From positions 5,704 to 20,165 of the forward strand of contig DGRR01000138.1 in assembly GCA_002389995.1 (NCBI GenBank): a DNA stretch of 14,462 nucleotides, in the 5' to 3' direction. Positions within the stretch are counted from its first letter, which is position 1; each line of letters begins with the position of its first letter. Made by a program: the position numbers and the translations under genes. The notes under the pieces were generated by a model. It was not told the DNA's origin. It searched no databases and worked only from the letters and a program-made list of their open reading frames with translations. The stretch is from Ruminococcus sp. UBA4383 (GTDB lineage: Bacteria; Bacillota; Clostridia; Oscillospirales; Ruminococcaceae). This document shows positions 6,385 through 13,642 of the stretch, one piece after another.

Positions 6385-7680
6385 TTAGTACTGATTTCTC
6401 ATATAGAAACAAAGCTGATTTTTTCCGTTTGTCTTTGCGGCAAACATAGCAGTTTCAGCGCATCGGAAGAGGTCTTCGGAGCTTCTTGCGTCTCCGGGGA
6501 AAGTAGCTGCGCCGAAGCTTGCAGTAAGTGAGAAGTGTTCGCCTTTTACCTCGATTGATTCACCGAATACGCCCTGAAGCTTTGCGATGAACTGTACAAC
6601 ATCATTCTGTGTATAGCCTGCGGGGAGGATAAATCCGTATTCGTCACCACCGATTCTTGCGGAGAAAATTTCTTCACCGCATACGCCCTCTATTCTCTGG
6701 GCAAATTTCACAAGCAGTTCATCTCCGACACCGTGACCGAAAGTATCGTTTATATGTCTGAAATTATCAATATCGGCATAAATGATTGTATATTCTTCGG
6801 CATTGTTTGAACGTTCTTCAAGGTTTTCCATAAAGAGGTGTCTGTTAGGCATCTGTGTAAGACGGTCATAGTAGGCAAGGTATGAAAGAACCTCGTCTTT
6901 TTCCTGAATGATACGGTTATTTTCGATAGCCTGTTCGTAGCTTTCGTTAAGTTCAGCGTGCATTTTTTTGTTTTTGTTCAGAAAGTAGAATATGATGGTG
7001 TTTGTAAAAATACTTAAAAACTGCATAACAACACCCGGAATGGCTGATGTACGACCAAGGTGGATAATAACAAAGAATAATGAATAGAGTGCATATATGA
7101 AGTTAAGTGACACAGCAACAATAAATCCGGGGAAACCGCCAAGAAGAACAAGGAAGATAGTTTCTGTTGAGAAAGCCTGTGCAATCATGCCTACTCTGCC
7201 CTTACGGTCTACGTGTTTAAGGCTGTTAAGAGGACCTATTATTGAATTGAGTTTTTTCTTTGCACCGTCTACAGGACCGGAAACACCTTCAAGTGCTGAA
7301 TTTGCACCATTTACAGGACCGGAAACACCTTCAAGTGAATTTGCTATACCGTCGAGCTGTCCGATAGGTTCCATAATAAGACTTGTGAGCGGCTTCGGAA
7401 AATCGCTGTTATCTGCGAGAGACTGTAATTTTTCCTGAACATCAGCGATATTTGCCTTTACATCTTCAACACTTTTTGTAGCTCCTGAGAGAGTACCCTT
7501 AATACTGCTTACATTGTCACCGACGCCTTCAAGGCTTTCCTGAATTTCCACTGCACTTTGCTGCATTTCAACAACGCCCTCATCCTCAATACCTGTAACT
7601 TGAGACTGTACATACCAAGTTGCAAAGTACAAAATAGTGAGTATTATAATAATCGGGATATTTGTTTTAGATTTTTTCAT
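6385..7680 (-). CDS. Membrane-bound GGDEF diguanylate cyclase
   Basis: In this 431-residue protein, a transmembrane helix (about 9-25) leads into an extracytoplasmic, coiled-coil-prone segment (about 26-165). That segment holds two copies of a LEGVSGPV(N/D)GA unit. Further hydrophobic helices lie at about 173-208 and 214-234. A cytoplasmic coiled coil (about 236-268) carries a GGDEF domain (about 270-428). The domain keeps YADIDNF, NDTFGH and GGDEY (354-358), so GTP condensation to c-di-GMP looks possible. The RxxD product-inhibition site is absent (Gly345 to Ile348 stand in its place), so feedback at that site is not expected. GGAG lies 8 nt before the ATG, and the vWA gene stop is 18 nt upstream. 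The sensory N-terminus matches no ligand-binding family I know. Its place beside a kinase and vWA protein suggests one signalling pathway. Confidence 0.9.
   Translation of the reverse strand: MKKSKTNIPIIIILTILYFATWYVQSQVTGIEDEGVVEMQQSAVEIQESLEGVGDNVSSIKGTLSGATKSVEDVKANIADVQEKLQSLADNSDFPKPLTSLIMEPIGQLDGIANSLEGVSGPVNGANSALEGVSGPVDGAKKKLNSIIGPLNSLKHVDRKGRVGMIAQAFSTETIFLVLLGGFPGFIVAVSLNFIYALYSLFFVIIHLGRTSAIPGVVMQFLSIFTNTIIFYFLNKNKKMHAELNESYEQAIENNRIIQEKDEVLSYLAYYDRLTQMPNRHLFMENLEERSNNAEEYTIIYADIDNFRHINDTFGHGVGDELLVKFAQRIEGVCGEEIFSARIGGDEYGFILPAGYTQNDVVQFIAKLQGVFGESIEVKGEHFSLTASFGAATFPGDARSSEDLFRCAETAMFAAKTNGKNQLCFYMRNQY
7259..7337 (-). repeat. 42-bp near-tandem repeat in the GGDEF sensor segment
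   Basis: Matching 25-bp blocks at 7271-7295 and 7313-7337, plus TTTGCACC at 7259 and 7301, define a 42-bp in-frame unit present almost twice. It encodes LEGVSGPVDGA and LEGVSGPVNGA, a 14-residue period in the extracytoplasmic segment. Confidence 0.8.
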
Positions 7681-7698
7681 AGTTATTACTCCATTCTA

Positions 7699-8424
7699 TT
7701 ATTGCAACTGTTGACCGAGCTGGTTCTGTTTGGCTGAATATACATCATTTTCTGTTGTTTCCATGCCTGTATAAGCGGAGAGGGTCATACTTCTGCTGCC
7801 AATCTGAGCTGATGTAACTGCAATAGTTTTTATTGCTCCTGCGAGTTCATTTCCTGTTGATGTATGCATAATTGTGTCCTTGTCACCCGTAAACAGTTCA
7901 AGCATTTCGTCATTTGGGTCATTTCCTATTGCGAGAGCGGTTTTCAGTCCGTATCTGAACCAGCTGTTATTTTTAAGGGCATCAATCTGCTGTCGGTAAT
8001 CGTCTGAGGGATAGCCGTCTGTCATAAGAAATATGACGGGGGCATATGAAAGTGAGGGGGCATTCATGAAGGCACTTCTTGAAAGTTTATTGTTAAGTTC
8101 TGCGAAAGCCGCACCCATATTTGTTTCACCGTCAGCCCTGAGTCTTGACCATTCAAATTCTTCAACGGGGACGGGCTGCTGAGTTATCCAGTTTACATCA
8201 GAAGAGAATGTAAGCACAGCGATTTTAACTTCCGTATCAGCCGCACCTATTCTGCGTATTTCGGGGATAAGCTCCTCCATAGCGGTATTAAGCTCGCCCA
8301 TTTTAGTACCTTTCATGCTGCCTGAGGTATCTATCATAAAGAACATGACAAGGCTTTTTCTTGAAACACCCGCTGCATCGAGGGGGTCTTCACCGAACAT
8401 TCGGGCTTTTCTGCCTGTACTCAT
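7699..8424 (-). CDS. TerY-like von Willebrand factor A domain protein
   Basis: A single cytoplasmic vWA domain fills most of this 241-residue protein. The metal-binding MIDAS is complete: DTSGSM at 32-37 (Asp32, Ser34, Ser36), Thr101 in ADGETNMG, and Asp136 in FLMTDGYPSDD. The layout FFMIDTSGSM, LTFSSDV, GETNMGAAF and IFLMTDGYPSDDY resembles TerY proteins, which in tellurite-resistance-like loci occur with a PP2C phosphatase and a kinase. Such domains bind partners through a divalent metal. The C-terminal 40 residues are polar and Gln-rich at the very end. There is no signal peptide. GAAAGGAAG precedes the ATG by 7 nt, and the kinase gene stops 16 nt upstream, so the pair is tightly linked. 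Substrate or partner is unknown; the kinase is the obvious candidate. Confidence 0.9.
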   Translation of the reverse strand: MSTGRKARMFGEDPLDAAGVSRKSLVMFFMIDTSGSMKGTKMGELNTAMEELIPEIRRIGAADTEVKIAVLTFSSDVNWITQQPVPVEEFEWSRLRADGETNMGAAFAELNNKLSRSAFMNAPSLSYAPVIFLMTDGYPSDDYRQQIDALKNNSWFRYGLKTALAIGNDPNDEMLELFTGDKDTIMHTSTGNELAGAIKTIAVTSAQIGSRSMTLSAYTGMETTENDVYSAKQNQLGQQLQ

Positions 8425-8440
8425 TTTTCAACTTCCTTTC

Positions 8441-9787
8441 TTATATTTTAGCTTTTATCTCGCCAAAATCTATTTCAAGACCGCTCCAAATGGGGAAGCC
8501 TTTTCCGGGGGCGATATTATAGAACACTCCGTCAGGGAATCTTACATTCCATGTAAGTGAGGAGCAGTTCTTTATGCCGAGTACGCCGGGTTTGAGTCTG
8601 TTCTCGACAATTTCGCCTGCAACGCTCTGGAAATCGTCTGATTTGGGGTCAATTTCGCATTCATAGAAGCGGCAGCCCCTGAACAGCGGGAGACGCCACT
8701 GTCTGTCGCTGAAACCTATTGAGCCTATGACATTCTGACATTTCGGGCATCTGAAAGTAGTATCATTGAGCTGTTCAAACATTGATGAGAAATTGGTTCT
8801 TCCGCATCTGCTGCACATTATTATTTCCGAGCGCAGGCGGACGAAGAGTTTCTGCCATTCATTTTCTATGATACGTCTGTTAGGTTCTTTTATACCTGTT
8901 GTAAACGAGAGAATGAAAGCATCTTTTATATAGTCGGGGTAGATTCTCCAGAATTTTATAACATTGTCATGAATACCTTTGACAGGGCGGTTTGAGTTGT
9001 CGTCGGGGTCATAGATAAACACGGCATTCTGACCGTAGTGGCGCAGTTCCGAAGATTCTGTAAGGCAGATATCCTTTACAACTTTTTCGCCCTCCATGGG
9101 GTCGCCTCTGAAAAGGAGTTTGAAAAGGACTACTGCGAGGGAATACTTATCGGTCTGTACATTCGGCTTAGCGATTCCTCTTACGACTTCGGGAGCCATA
9201 TATCCGGGTTTACCGCCTATACCGAAGTTACTTCCGTCGGGGGCGATGTTATCGCAGTCAACTACGAGGATATCGCCTGTATTGACGTTGATGAAGAAAC
9301 CGCCGTCATTAAGGTCCTGATAGCTTTTTCCCGCACGGTGGAGCTGGCGGAAAGCGTTTACTATATTTATTACAGCCGTAACCATAGCGAAAAGGCTTGT
9401 GAATCTCACGGGTCTTTTTGAAGCAACGCCTGTCATGGGGTCTATTTCGAGTTTGTATGTATTGAGTATATCGACAAAAGAATCGAATCCCTTGGGGCGC
9501 AGATCCATAAGGTAGCCGAAAGTTCCGTCGGTATTTTCCTTTGTGAGATATTTCGGCCATATGAACTTGTCGCTTGGTGCGCCGGCCTTTATATTGTTCT
9601 GGATATTTTTGCGGAAAGCCTGAGGATTTTTGATTTTATCCACATCATACCATTTCAGAGCCCAGTTCATTCCGTTGAATTCGACGAGGTAGACGATACC
9701 CTGACCGCCGCTGCCGATGACGCTGAGTACCTTGGCATAGCCTCCGTACTCCATTTCAACTTCCTGACCGACTTTAAGTTCAATCAT
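8441..9787 (-). CDS. Ser/Thr-type protein kinase with zinc ribbon and C-terminal beta domain
   Basis: In this 448-residue protein the kinase domain covers about 1-325. The glycine loop IGSGGQGIVY (24-33) and the ATP-site lysine in WALKWY (Lys45) are present. The catalytic loop reads SYQDLNDGG (155-163) with Asp158, the metal-binding segment reads VVDCDN with Asp177, and the MAPE motif is at 197-200. HRD is replaced by YQD, DFG by DCD, and the position five residues after the catalytic Asp is Gly163 rather than the usual Asn. Similar DxDN forms occur in kinases of TerY-P loci, so activity is possible but not certain. A zinc ribbon (Cys335, Cys338, Cys357, Cys360) and a beta-rich tail (about 367-448) follow. 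There is no membrane helix and there are no PASTA repeats, so it is soluble. The AAGGA site lies 10-11 nt from the ATG, a loose spacing. Confidence 0.88.
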   Translation of the reverse strand: MIELKVGQEVEMEYGGYAKVLSVIGSGGQGIVYLVEFNGMNWALKWYDVDKIKNPQAFRKNIQNNIKAGAPSDKFIWPKYLTKENTDGTFGYLMDLRPKGFDSFVDILNTYKLEIDPMTGVASKRPVRFTSLFAMVTAVINIVNAFRQLHRAGKSYQDLNDGGFFINVNTGDILVVDCDNIAPDGSNFGIGGKPGYMAPEVVRGIAKPNVQTDKYSLAVVLFKLLFRGDPMEGEKVVKDICLTESSELRHYGQNAVFIYDPDDNSNRPVKGIHDNVIKFWRIYPDYIKDAFILSFTTGIKEPNRRIIENEWQKLFVRLRSEIIMCSRCGRTNFSSMFEQLNDTTFRCPKCQNVIGSIGFSDRQWRLPLFRGCRFYECEIDPKSDDFQSVAGEIVENRLKPGVLGIKNCSSLTWNVRFPDGVFYNIAPGKGFPIWSGLEIDFGEIKAKI

Positions 9788-9818
9788 TAAAATTCATTCC
9801 TTTCGTTATATGTGGTTG

Positions 9819-10886
9819 TCATTTGAAGAAAAGACCTCTCGAAACAGTTTCCACTTTTATTGCGTTGTTGAGGCAGTATTTGTGGACGTAGGAATTTTCG
9901 TAGCATCTTATTGTCAGTGCGCTGCAATAGGCGAAAGCATTTTCGTCAATAAACTTTATGCTGTCGGGCAGGAAAAGTTTTCTGAGACTTTCGCAGCCTG
10001 CGAACGCCATAGCACCTATACTGCTGACAGTGGGGGGAACGTCGATTATTTCGAGACTTCTGCAGAACTGGAAGGTAACGTCCTCTATTTCGAGTATACC
10101 GTCAGGGATTTTGAGCATTGTAAGTTCCTCGCAGTGGTTGAAAGCACCCTGTTTTATAAGTCTTATTGATGCGGGAAATTCTATTACTCTCAGACCCTTG
10201 CAGTTTGAGAAGGCGTATTCGCCTATGGCTATCATTGAATCGGGGAGTTCAACGGAGCGTATATTTCTGAATCCGTCGAAGCAGAAACCGTCTATTTTTG
10301 TATAACCGTCGGGTATGACAACTACATTTTTGCCTAAAAGCCTGAATCTGTATTTTGAAGCCATAGCTCTTGTATAGACTTTTGAATCTATGAGTATCTG
10401 GTTAGCTTTTTTCTTTTCTTCCTCGGTGACTTTTTTCTCAGCCTCATACATAGTGGCTTCGTAGTCCCAGTCGAGGAGGTAAGCGAAGCATGAAACGACA
10501 AATTCGGCGGCATTTTTTGAAAGGAACATATCGTCAACGATAAACTGTTCAGCCTTTGTTATGGCGATTTGCTGATTTACTTCATTGAGCATATCATTAA
10601 GCACGCCTGCCCTGAGCATATTTTTCAGCAGGCGGCGTTCCTTGTCGTATTCGGGGATATAGTCGCTCAGGAGGGCGATAAATTTTTCTCTGTCGTAAAT
10701 TATTCCGTTACCGTGCAGGTCGATTATTTTTTTAAGTTCTTTTTTTACAGCGACAGTATTTTCAAATCCTTCGATGTTGCGTTCCGAATTGTTTTTCTTG
10801 GGTTCTTCCTTTTTAGTGGGCGCACCGCACTGGGGGCAGAACATCAAATCCTGTGCAAATTCTGCATTGCACTTTTCACAGCGCAT
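9819..10886 (-). CDS. Cytosolic zinc-ribbon protein with BspA-like leucine-rich repeats
   Basis: This 355-residue protein is the first gene of the operon. A zinc ribbon opens it (Cys3, Cys6, Cys17, Cys20). A helical module of about 45-150 (LKKIIDLHG, FIALLSDYIPEYDKERRLLK) resembles segments I remember from uncharacterised zinc-ribbon proteins of Ruminococcaceae and Lachnospiraceae. Residues about 183-335 are BspA-type LRR units of the pattern SIGxxAFxxCxxLxxxxLPxSI, about six of them. BspA repeats are usually on secreted surface proteins, but this one has no signal peptide or membrane helix, so it probably acts inside the cell as a binding scaffold. AAGGAG lies 9 nt before the ATG. The kinase gene follows after 31 nt. 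It may bring partners to the kinase and vWA proteins; that is inference. Confidence 0.85.
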   Translation of the reverse strand: MRCEKCNAEFAQDLMFCPQCGAPTKKEEPKKNNSERNIEGFENTVAVKKELKKIIDLHGNGIIYDREKFIALLSDYIPEYDKERRLLKNMLRAGVLNDMLNEVNQQIAITKAEQFIVDDMFLSKNAAEFVVSCFAYLLDWDYEATMYEAEKKVTEEEKKKANQILIDSKVYTRAMASKYRFRLLGKNVVVIPDGYTKIDGFCFDGFRNIRSVELPDSMIAIGEYAFSNCKGLRVIEFPASIRLIKQGAFNHCEELTMLKIPDGILEIEDVTFQFCRSLEIIDVPPTVSSIGAMAFAGCESLRKLFLPDSIKFIDENAFAYCSALTIRCYENSYVHKYCLNNAIKVETVSRGLFFK

Positions 10887-11004
10887 AATTCAACTCTCCT
10901 TCTTATAATATCGCAGCGGCAATTTATTTTTTATATAGTGACAAGCCGCTCAAACAAATTGTACTAAAATGCAAAAGCGCATAGTAGAGTATTCACTTAC
11001 AATC

Positions 11005-11033
11005 AGTATACCACTTTTAAATAAAATTGTCAA
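11005..11033 (-). promoter_or_regulatory. Consensus promoter of the five-gene signalling operon
   Basis: On the minus strand TTGACA (11028-11033), a 17-nt spacer and TATACT (11005-11010) preceded by TGG make a near-perfect promoter with extended -10. Transcription should start near 10998, giving a leader of about 110 nt. The leader contains AGCGGC/GCCGCT arms (10915-10920, 10945-10950) with a 24-nt gap, too weak to call a riboswitch. Confidence 0.85.
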
Positions 11034-11215
11034 GTAATTTTTAAAAATACAGAATCTCTTTGGTGATATTTTCCAAAAAGCAGGCGTGTAATTTTAACAG
11101 TGTGAAAAAAGGCTGTTTTAAGGGAAATTTTTAATATACAGACAGTGCTTTCCGCATGATTTGTATATATACTTACCTATGCAAGGGCATTTGTCATAAA
11201 AAAATTTGAATAAAG
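11034..11215. other. Non-coding spacer between divergent operons
   Basis: This AT-rich stretch separates the signalling-operon promoter from the regulatory region of the binding-protein operon. I see no open frame with an RBS, no RNA gene and only a weak AACAG/CTGTT inverted pair near 11096-11117. Confidence 0.5.
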
Positions 11216-11259
11216 TGTACAAAACTTTACTTTCAATTATGTGCAATTATTTTTGTACA
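11216..11259. promoter_or_regulatory. Inverted repeat upstream of the binding-protein promoter, candidate operator or activator site
   Basis: TGTACAAAA (11216-11224) and TTTTGTACA (11251-11259) are perfect 9-bp inverted repeats with a 26-nt gap. Two CAATTAT direct repeats (11234-11240, 11244-11250) lie in the gap. The element ends 5 nt before the -35 at 11265, the usual place for an activator. The regulator is not encoded in the window as far as I can see. Confidence 0.5.
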
Positions 11260-11264
11260 GGTAC

Positions 11265-11293
11265 TTGAAATTCATTTAATAATGTGGTAAAAT
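11265..11293 (+). promoter_or_regulatory. Promoter of the binding protein-GGDEF operon
   Basis: TTGAAA (11265-11270), a 17-nt spacer and TAAAAT (11288-11293) preceded by TGG form a good extended -10 promoter. Transcription would begin near 11300. This rules out the ATG at 11284, which lies inside the promoter. Confidence 0.8.
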
Positions 11294-11343
11294 ATATCTA
11301 TATATACGTCTCAGGACAAATTTACCATAAGGAGGATATTGTC

Positions 11344-12330
11344 ATGAAAAACAAAACAAAAAGATTCTTAAAAAATGTTCTGCTCGTATCCCTTGCACTG
11401 TCATCTGTATCAATAATGGGCGGCTGCGGCTCAAAAAAGAACGATTCACTTAAAATCGCTGTACTTTCCAAAAAACAGGCTGAGGTTTCAAACTACTGGA
11501 AAATTATCAAGAAAGGTTCCGAAGACGCAGGAAAAGAAATAGGCGCAGAGGTAATCTTTGACGCACCTCAGGATCCCGCCAACCTCGAACAGCAGATTGA
11601 ACTTGTAAATAAATATGCCAATGAAGGTGTAAGTGCTATCGTTATCGCTCCCATAGACAAAGATGCACTCAACGATTCACTCAATGCCGCAAGCGAAAAT
11701 GGTATACCGATTATCGCAATTGATTCCGATACAAATGCAAAAAGCAAAAAAACCTGCATAAGTACCGATAACTACGCAGGCGGAAAAACAGCAGGAAAAG
11801 CCGCTGCCGATATCGCAGGCGGCGATATAAAGGCTTTCATTGTCTCAGACAGCGAAACAGCACAGAATACCGCCGACAGAATAAGAGGTTTCACAGAAGC
11901 CGCAAAAGACGGAAATATCGAAGTTTCTGACGTGCAGTACTGCGACAGCGACAGGGGAAAGGCTAAGGATATCGCCCTCGATGCAATCAAAGCAGATGAC
12001 AAAAATGAAATAAAAGTCATGTTCGGTGCAAATGAAGCCTCTACCCTCGGAATCTGCGATGCCGTCGCAGAAGAAGGTCTTGAAGACACTATAAGCGTTA
12101 TCGGCTTTGACTGCTCAGATGATGTTATAGATTTCATGAATAAAAACGTAATAGATGCAACTATCGTTCAGAATCCCTACAACATGGGCTATCTCGGTGT
12201 TAAAAATGCACAGAAAGCCTGTAACGGTGAATCAGTTTCAAGTGCCATTGATACAGGCGTTACAAGAGTAACTCCGGATAATCTCGATGATAAGGATATT
12301 CAGTTCCTTATCAATCCTCTTGGTAACTGA
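11344..12330 (+). CDS. Sugar-type periplasmic binding lipoprotein (Peripla_BP_4-like)
   Basis: This 328-residue protein starts at the ATG at 11344, where AAGGAGG (11329-11335) is spaced 8 nt; the longer frame from 11284 overlaps the promoter. A basic start and hydrophobic segment lead to the lipobox MGGC, so Cys28 should be lipidated and the protein anchored outside the membrane. The mature part has the two-lobed RbsB-like fold: KIAVLSK, VSAIVIAPIDKDAL, NGIPIIAIDSD, CISTDNYAGGKTAG, RIRGFTEAA, VMFGANEASTLG and VIGFDCSDD. This family binds sugars or similar small ligands such as AI-2. No ATPase or permease gene accompanies it; the next gene, 14 nt on, is a GGDEF receptor. It is therefore more likely a sensor subunit than a transport component, though it could serve a distant transporter. 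Ligand unknown. Confidence 0.9.
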   Translation: MKNKTKRFLKNVLLVSLALSSVSIMGGCGSKKNDSLKIAVLSKKQAEVSNYWKIIKKGSEDAGKEIGAEVIFDAPQDPANLEQQIELVNKYANEGVSAIVIAPIDKDALNDSLNAASENGIPIIAIDSDTNAKSKKTCISTDNYAGGKTAGKAAADIAGGDIKAFIVSDSETAQNTADRIRGFTEAAKDGNIEVSDVQYCDSDRGKAKDIALDAIKADDKNEIKVMFGANEASTLGICDAVAEEGLEDTISVIGFDCSDDVIDFMNKNVIDATIVQNPYNMGYLGVKNAQKACNGESVSSAIDTGVTRVTPDNLDDKDIQFLINPLGN

Positions 12331-12344
12331 CAGGAGGATATAAA

Positions 12345-13538
12345 ATGGCAAAAAGTAAAAATAAAAATGTCAGCGTCTATAAGTTTACTGCCGTAATGCT
12401 TGCGGTGGTATGTCTTTTCAATACGGGTGTTCTCAGTATTATCTATACAAGGGCAAGAGAAATAAACAAGAGTACAACAAATTCTGTAAAGTATATGTCA
12501 ATTATCAGCGACAAACTCTCAGAAGTAAACGAAAACGTACTCTTTCTTATATCCGATATGAAAGATGATGATAGCAATGTACTTCAGAACGAAAAAAAAG
12601 CCTTTGAAGAAATAGAAAAGAATATGAAACTTTATGAGGCAGAAAAACGTCATTCCGAAAAGGAACTTGAACAATATGCTAAAGCAAAAGAGGCTATTGA
12701 AAGATATAAGAACAAATTGCAGGAACTTTTCAACTCTATGTCAAATTTCGGCACAGACAATGTTAGTTTGTATCTTGATAACGTTTACATAATAGAAGCC
12801 GATGTAAAAACAAAAATTACTTCAACAGTTGAACTTTCAATTGAAAATGCCGAAACCCTCAATAAACGTAATTCAGTGGTTCACGGCATAGCACAGCTTA
12901 TCCTCATCATATTCCTCGTTGTCGGCGAAATTGCAATATACTTCGCTATAAGGCGTGCAAAACGAAACGAGGAGGAACTCGAAGAAAGAAGCAATGCCCT
13001 CGATGCAGCAGGCAAAAGACTCAAAATGTCACAGCAGAAAATGGAGGATATCGCCCTCACAAATATCCTTACAGGTATGAAAAACAGATATGCTCTCGAA
13101 AATGATATCCTTCCCAGACTCGAAACAGACCAGTTCAATATAGCTGTCTTTGACCTCGACAGATTCAGACAGATAAACGATACTTTCGGATATGATTTCG
13201 GTGACGAATACCTCGCAAGCATCGCAGAACAGCTTAAAGCAAATTTCTCAGATGTTGCGGAAATATACAACATAACAGGAAATGAATTTTGTTTCATATT
13301 CAACAGCAATGTATCAGATTCTCAGGCACAGAGAACCGCTGAGGGTATACTTGCAGTAATGTCAAGCCAGTATGAAGTAAACAGAATCATGACACAGCTT
13401 ACAGCATCAGGAAGTATTTATCACTATCTCCCCAATGACTGCCTTAACCTCGATTCACTCCTTATAAAAATGGATACTGCTGTCCGTCAGGTAAAGGCTA
13501 ACGGCGGAAATTCAATTTATAAAGTAAACAGTCTTTAA
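12345..13538 (+). CDS. Membrane receptor with degenerate GGDEF domain
   Basis: Two transmembrane helices (about 13-34 and 180-203) flank a 145-residue extracytoplasmic helical domain in this 397-residue protein. It resembles the four-helix-bundle sensors of chemoreceptors and histidine kinases. A cytoplasmic coiled coil (about 206-235) leads to a GGDEF-fold domain (about 237-395). VFDLDRF, NDTFGYDFGD and the C-terminal part are kept, but the signature reads TGNEF (311-315): the first Gly is Thr and the metal-binding Asp/Glu is Asn. Normal c-di-GMP synthesis is therefore doubtful; it may bind nucleotide or a partner instead. AGGAGG (12332-12337) is spaced 7 nt, and the binding-protein gene ends 14 nt upstream, so the two are almost surely cotranscribed. 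The likely role is to read ligand occupancy of that lipoprotein, by analogy with LuxP/LuxQ. A strong terminator follows. Confidence 0.88.
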   Translation: MAKSKNKNVSVYKFTAVMLAVVCLFNTGVLSIIYTRAREINKSTTNSVKYMSIISDKLSEVNENVLFLISDMKDDDSNVLQNEKKAFEEIEKNMKLYEAEKRHSEKELEQYAKAKEAIERYKNKLQELFNSMSNFGTDNVSLYLDNVYIIEADVKTKITSTVELSIENAETLNKRNSVVHGIAQLILIIFLVVGEIAIYFAIRRAKRNEEELEERSNALDAAGKRLKMSQQKMEDIALTNILTGMKNRYALENDILPRLETDQFNIAVFDLDRFRQINDTFGYDFGDEYLASIAEQLKANFSDVAEIYNITGNEFCFIFNSNVSDSQAQRTAEGILAVMSSQYEVNRIMTQLTASGSIYHYLPNDCLNLDSLLIKMDTAVRQVKANGGNSIYKVNSL

Positions 13539-13540
13539 TA

Positions 13541-13573
13541 AAAAAACCTGCGGTATGTTGCCGCAGTTTTTTT
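13541..13573 (+). terminator. Intrinsic terminator of the binding protein-GGDEF operon
   Basis: CTGCGG (13548-13553) pairs with CCGCAG (13561-13566) around a 7-nt loop. It is preceded by an A run (13541-13546) and followed by seven T (13567-13573). It lies directly after the stop codon. Confidence 0.88.
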
Positions 13574-13596
13574 ATAATTAAAAATCAAACAAAAAC

Positions 13597-13625
13597 TTGA
13601 CAAATTTATCAGAATAATGTATAAT
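13597..13625 (+). promoter_or_regulatory. Consensus promoter of glmS
   Basis: TTGACA (13597-13602), a 17-nt spacer and TATAAT (13620-13625) match the housekeeping consensus fully. A second TATAAT (13627-13632) follows 7 nt later but has 24 nt from the same -35. Transcription should start near 13632, leaving a leader of only about 56 nt. Confidence 0.9.
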
Positions 13626-13642
13626 GTATAATATTAATCTGT

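Noticed and set aside
9038..9560. Overlapping open frames on both strands within the kinase gene
   Set aside because: They lie inside a gene with clear kinase motifs, have no RBS of their own and low-quality composition.
10887..10998. c-di-GMP (GEMM) or other riboswitch in the leader of the signalling operon
   Set aside because: I found no conserved GEMM core or convincing multi-helix structure. The only inverted repeat is 6 bp with a 24-nt gap.
11284..11343. Longer start for the binding lipoprotein at 11284
   Set aside because: That ATG lies within the extended -10 element and has no RBS. The ATG at 11344 has AAGGAGG at ideal spacing and gives a proper lipoprotein signal peptide.
11568..12137. 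Minus-strand open frames inside the binding-protein gene
   Set aside because: They are shadows of the plus-strand gene, Ser/Ala-rich and without RBS or family motifs.
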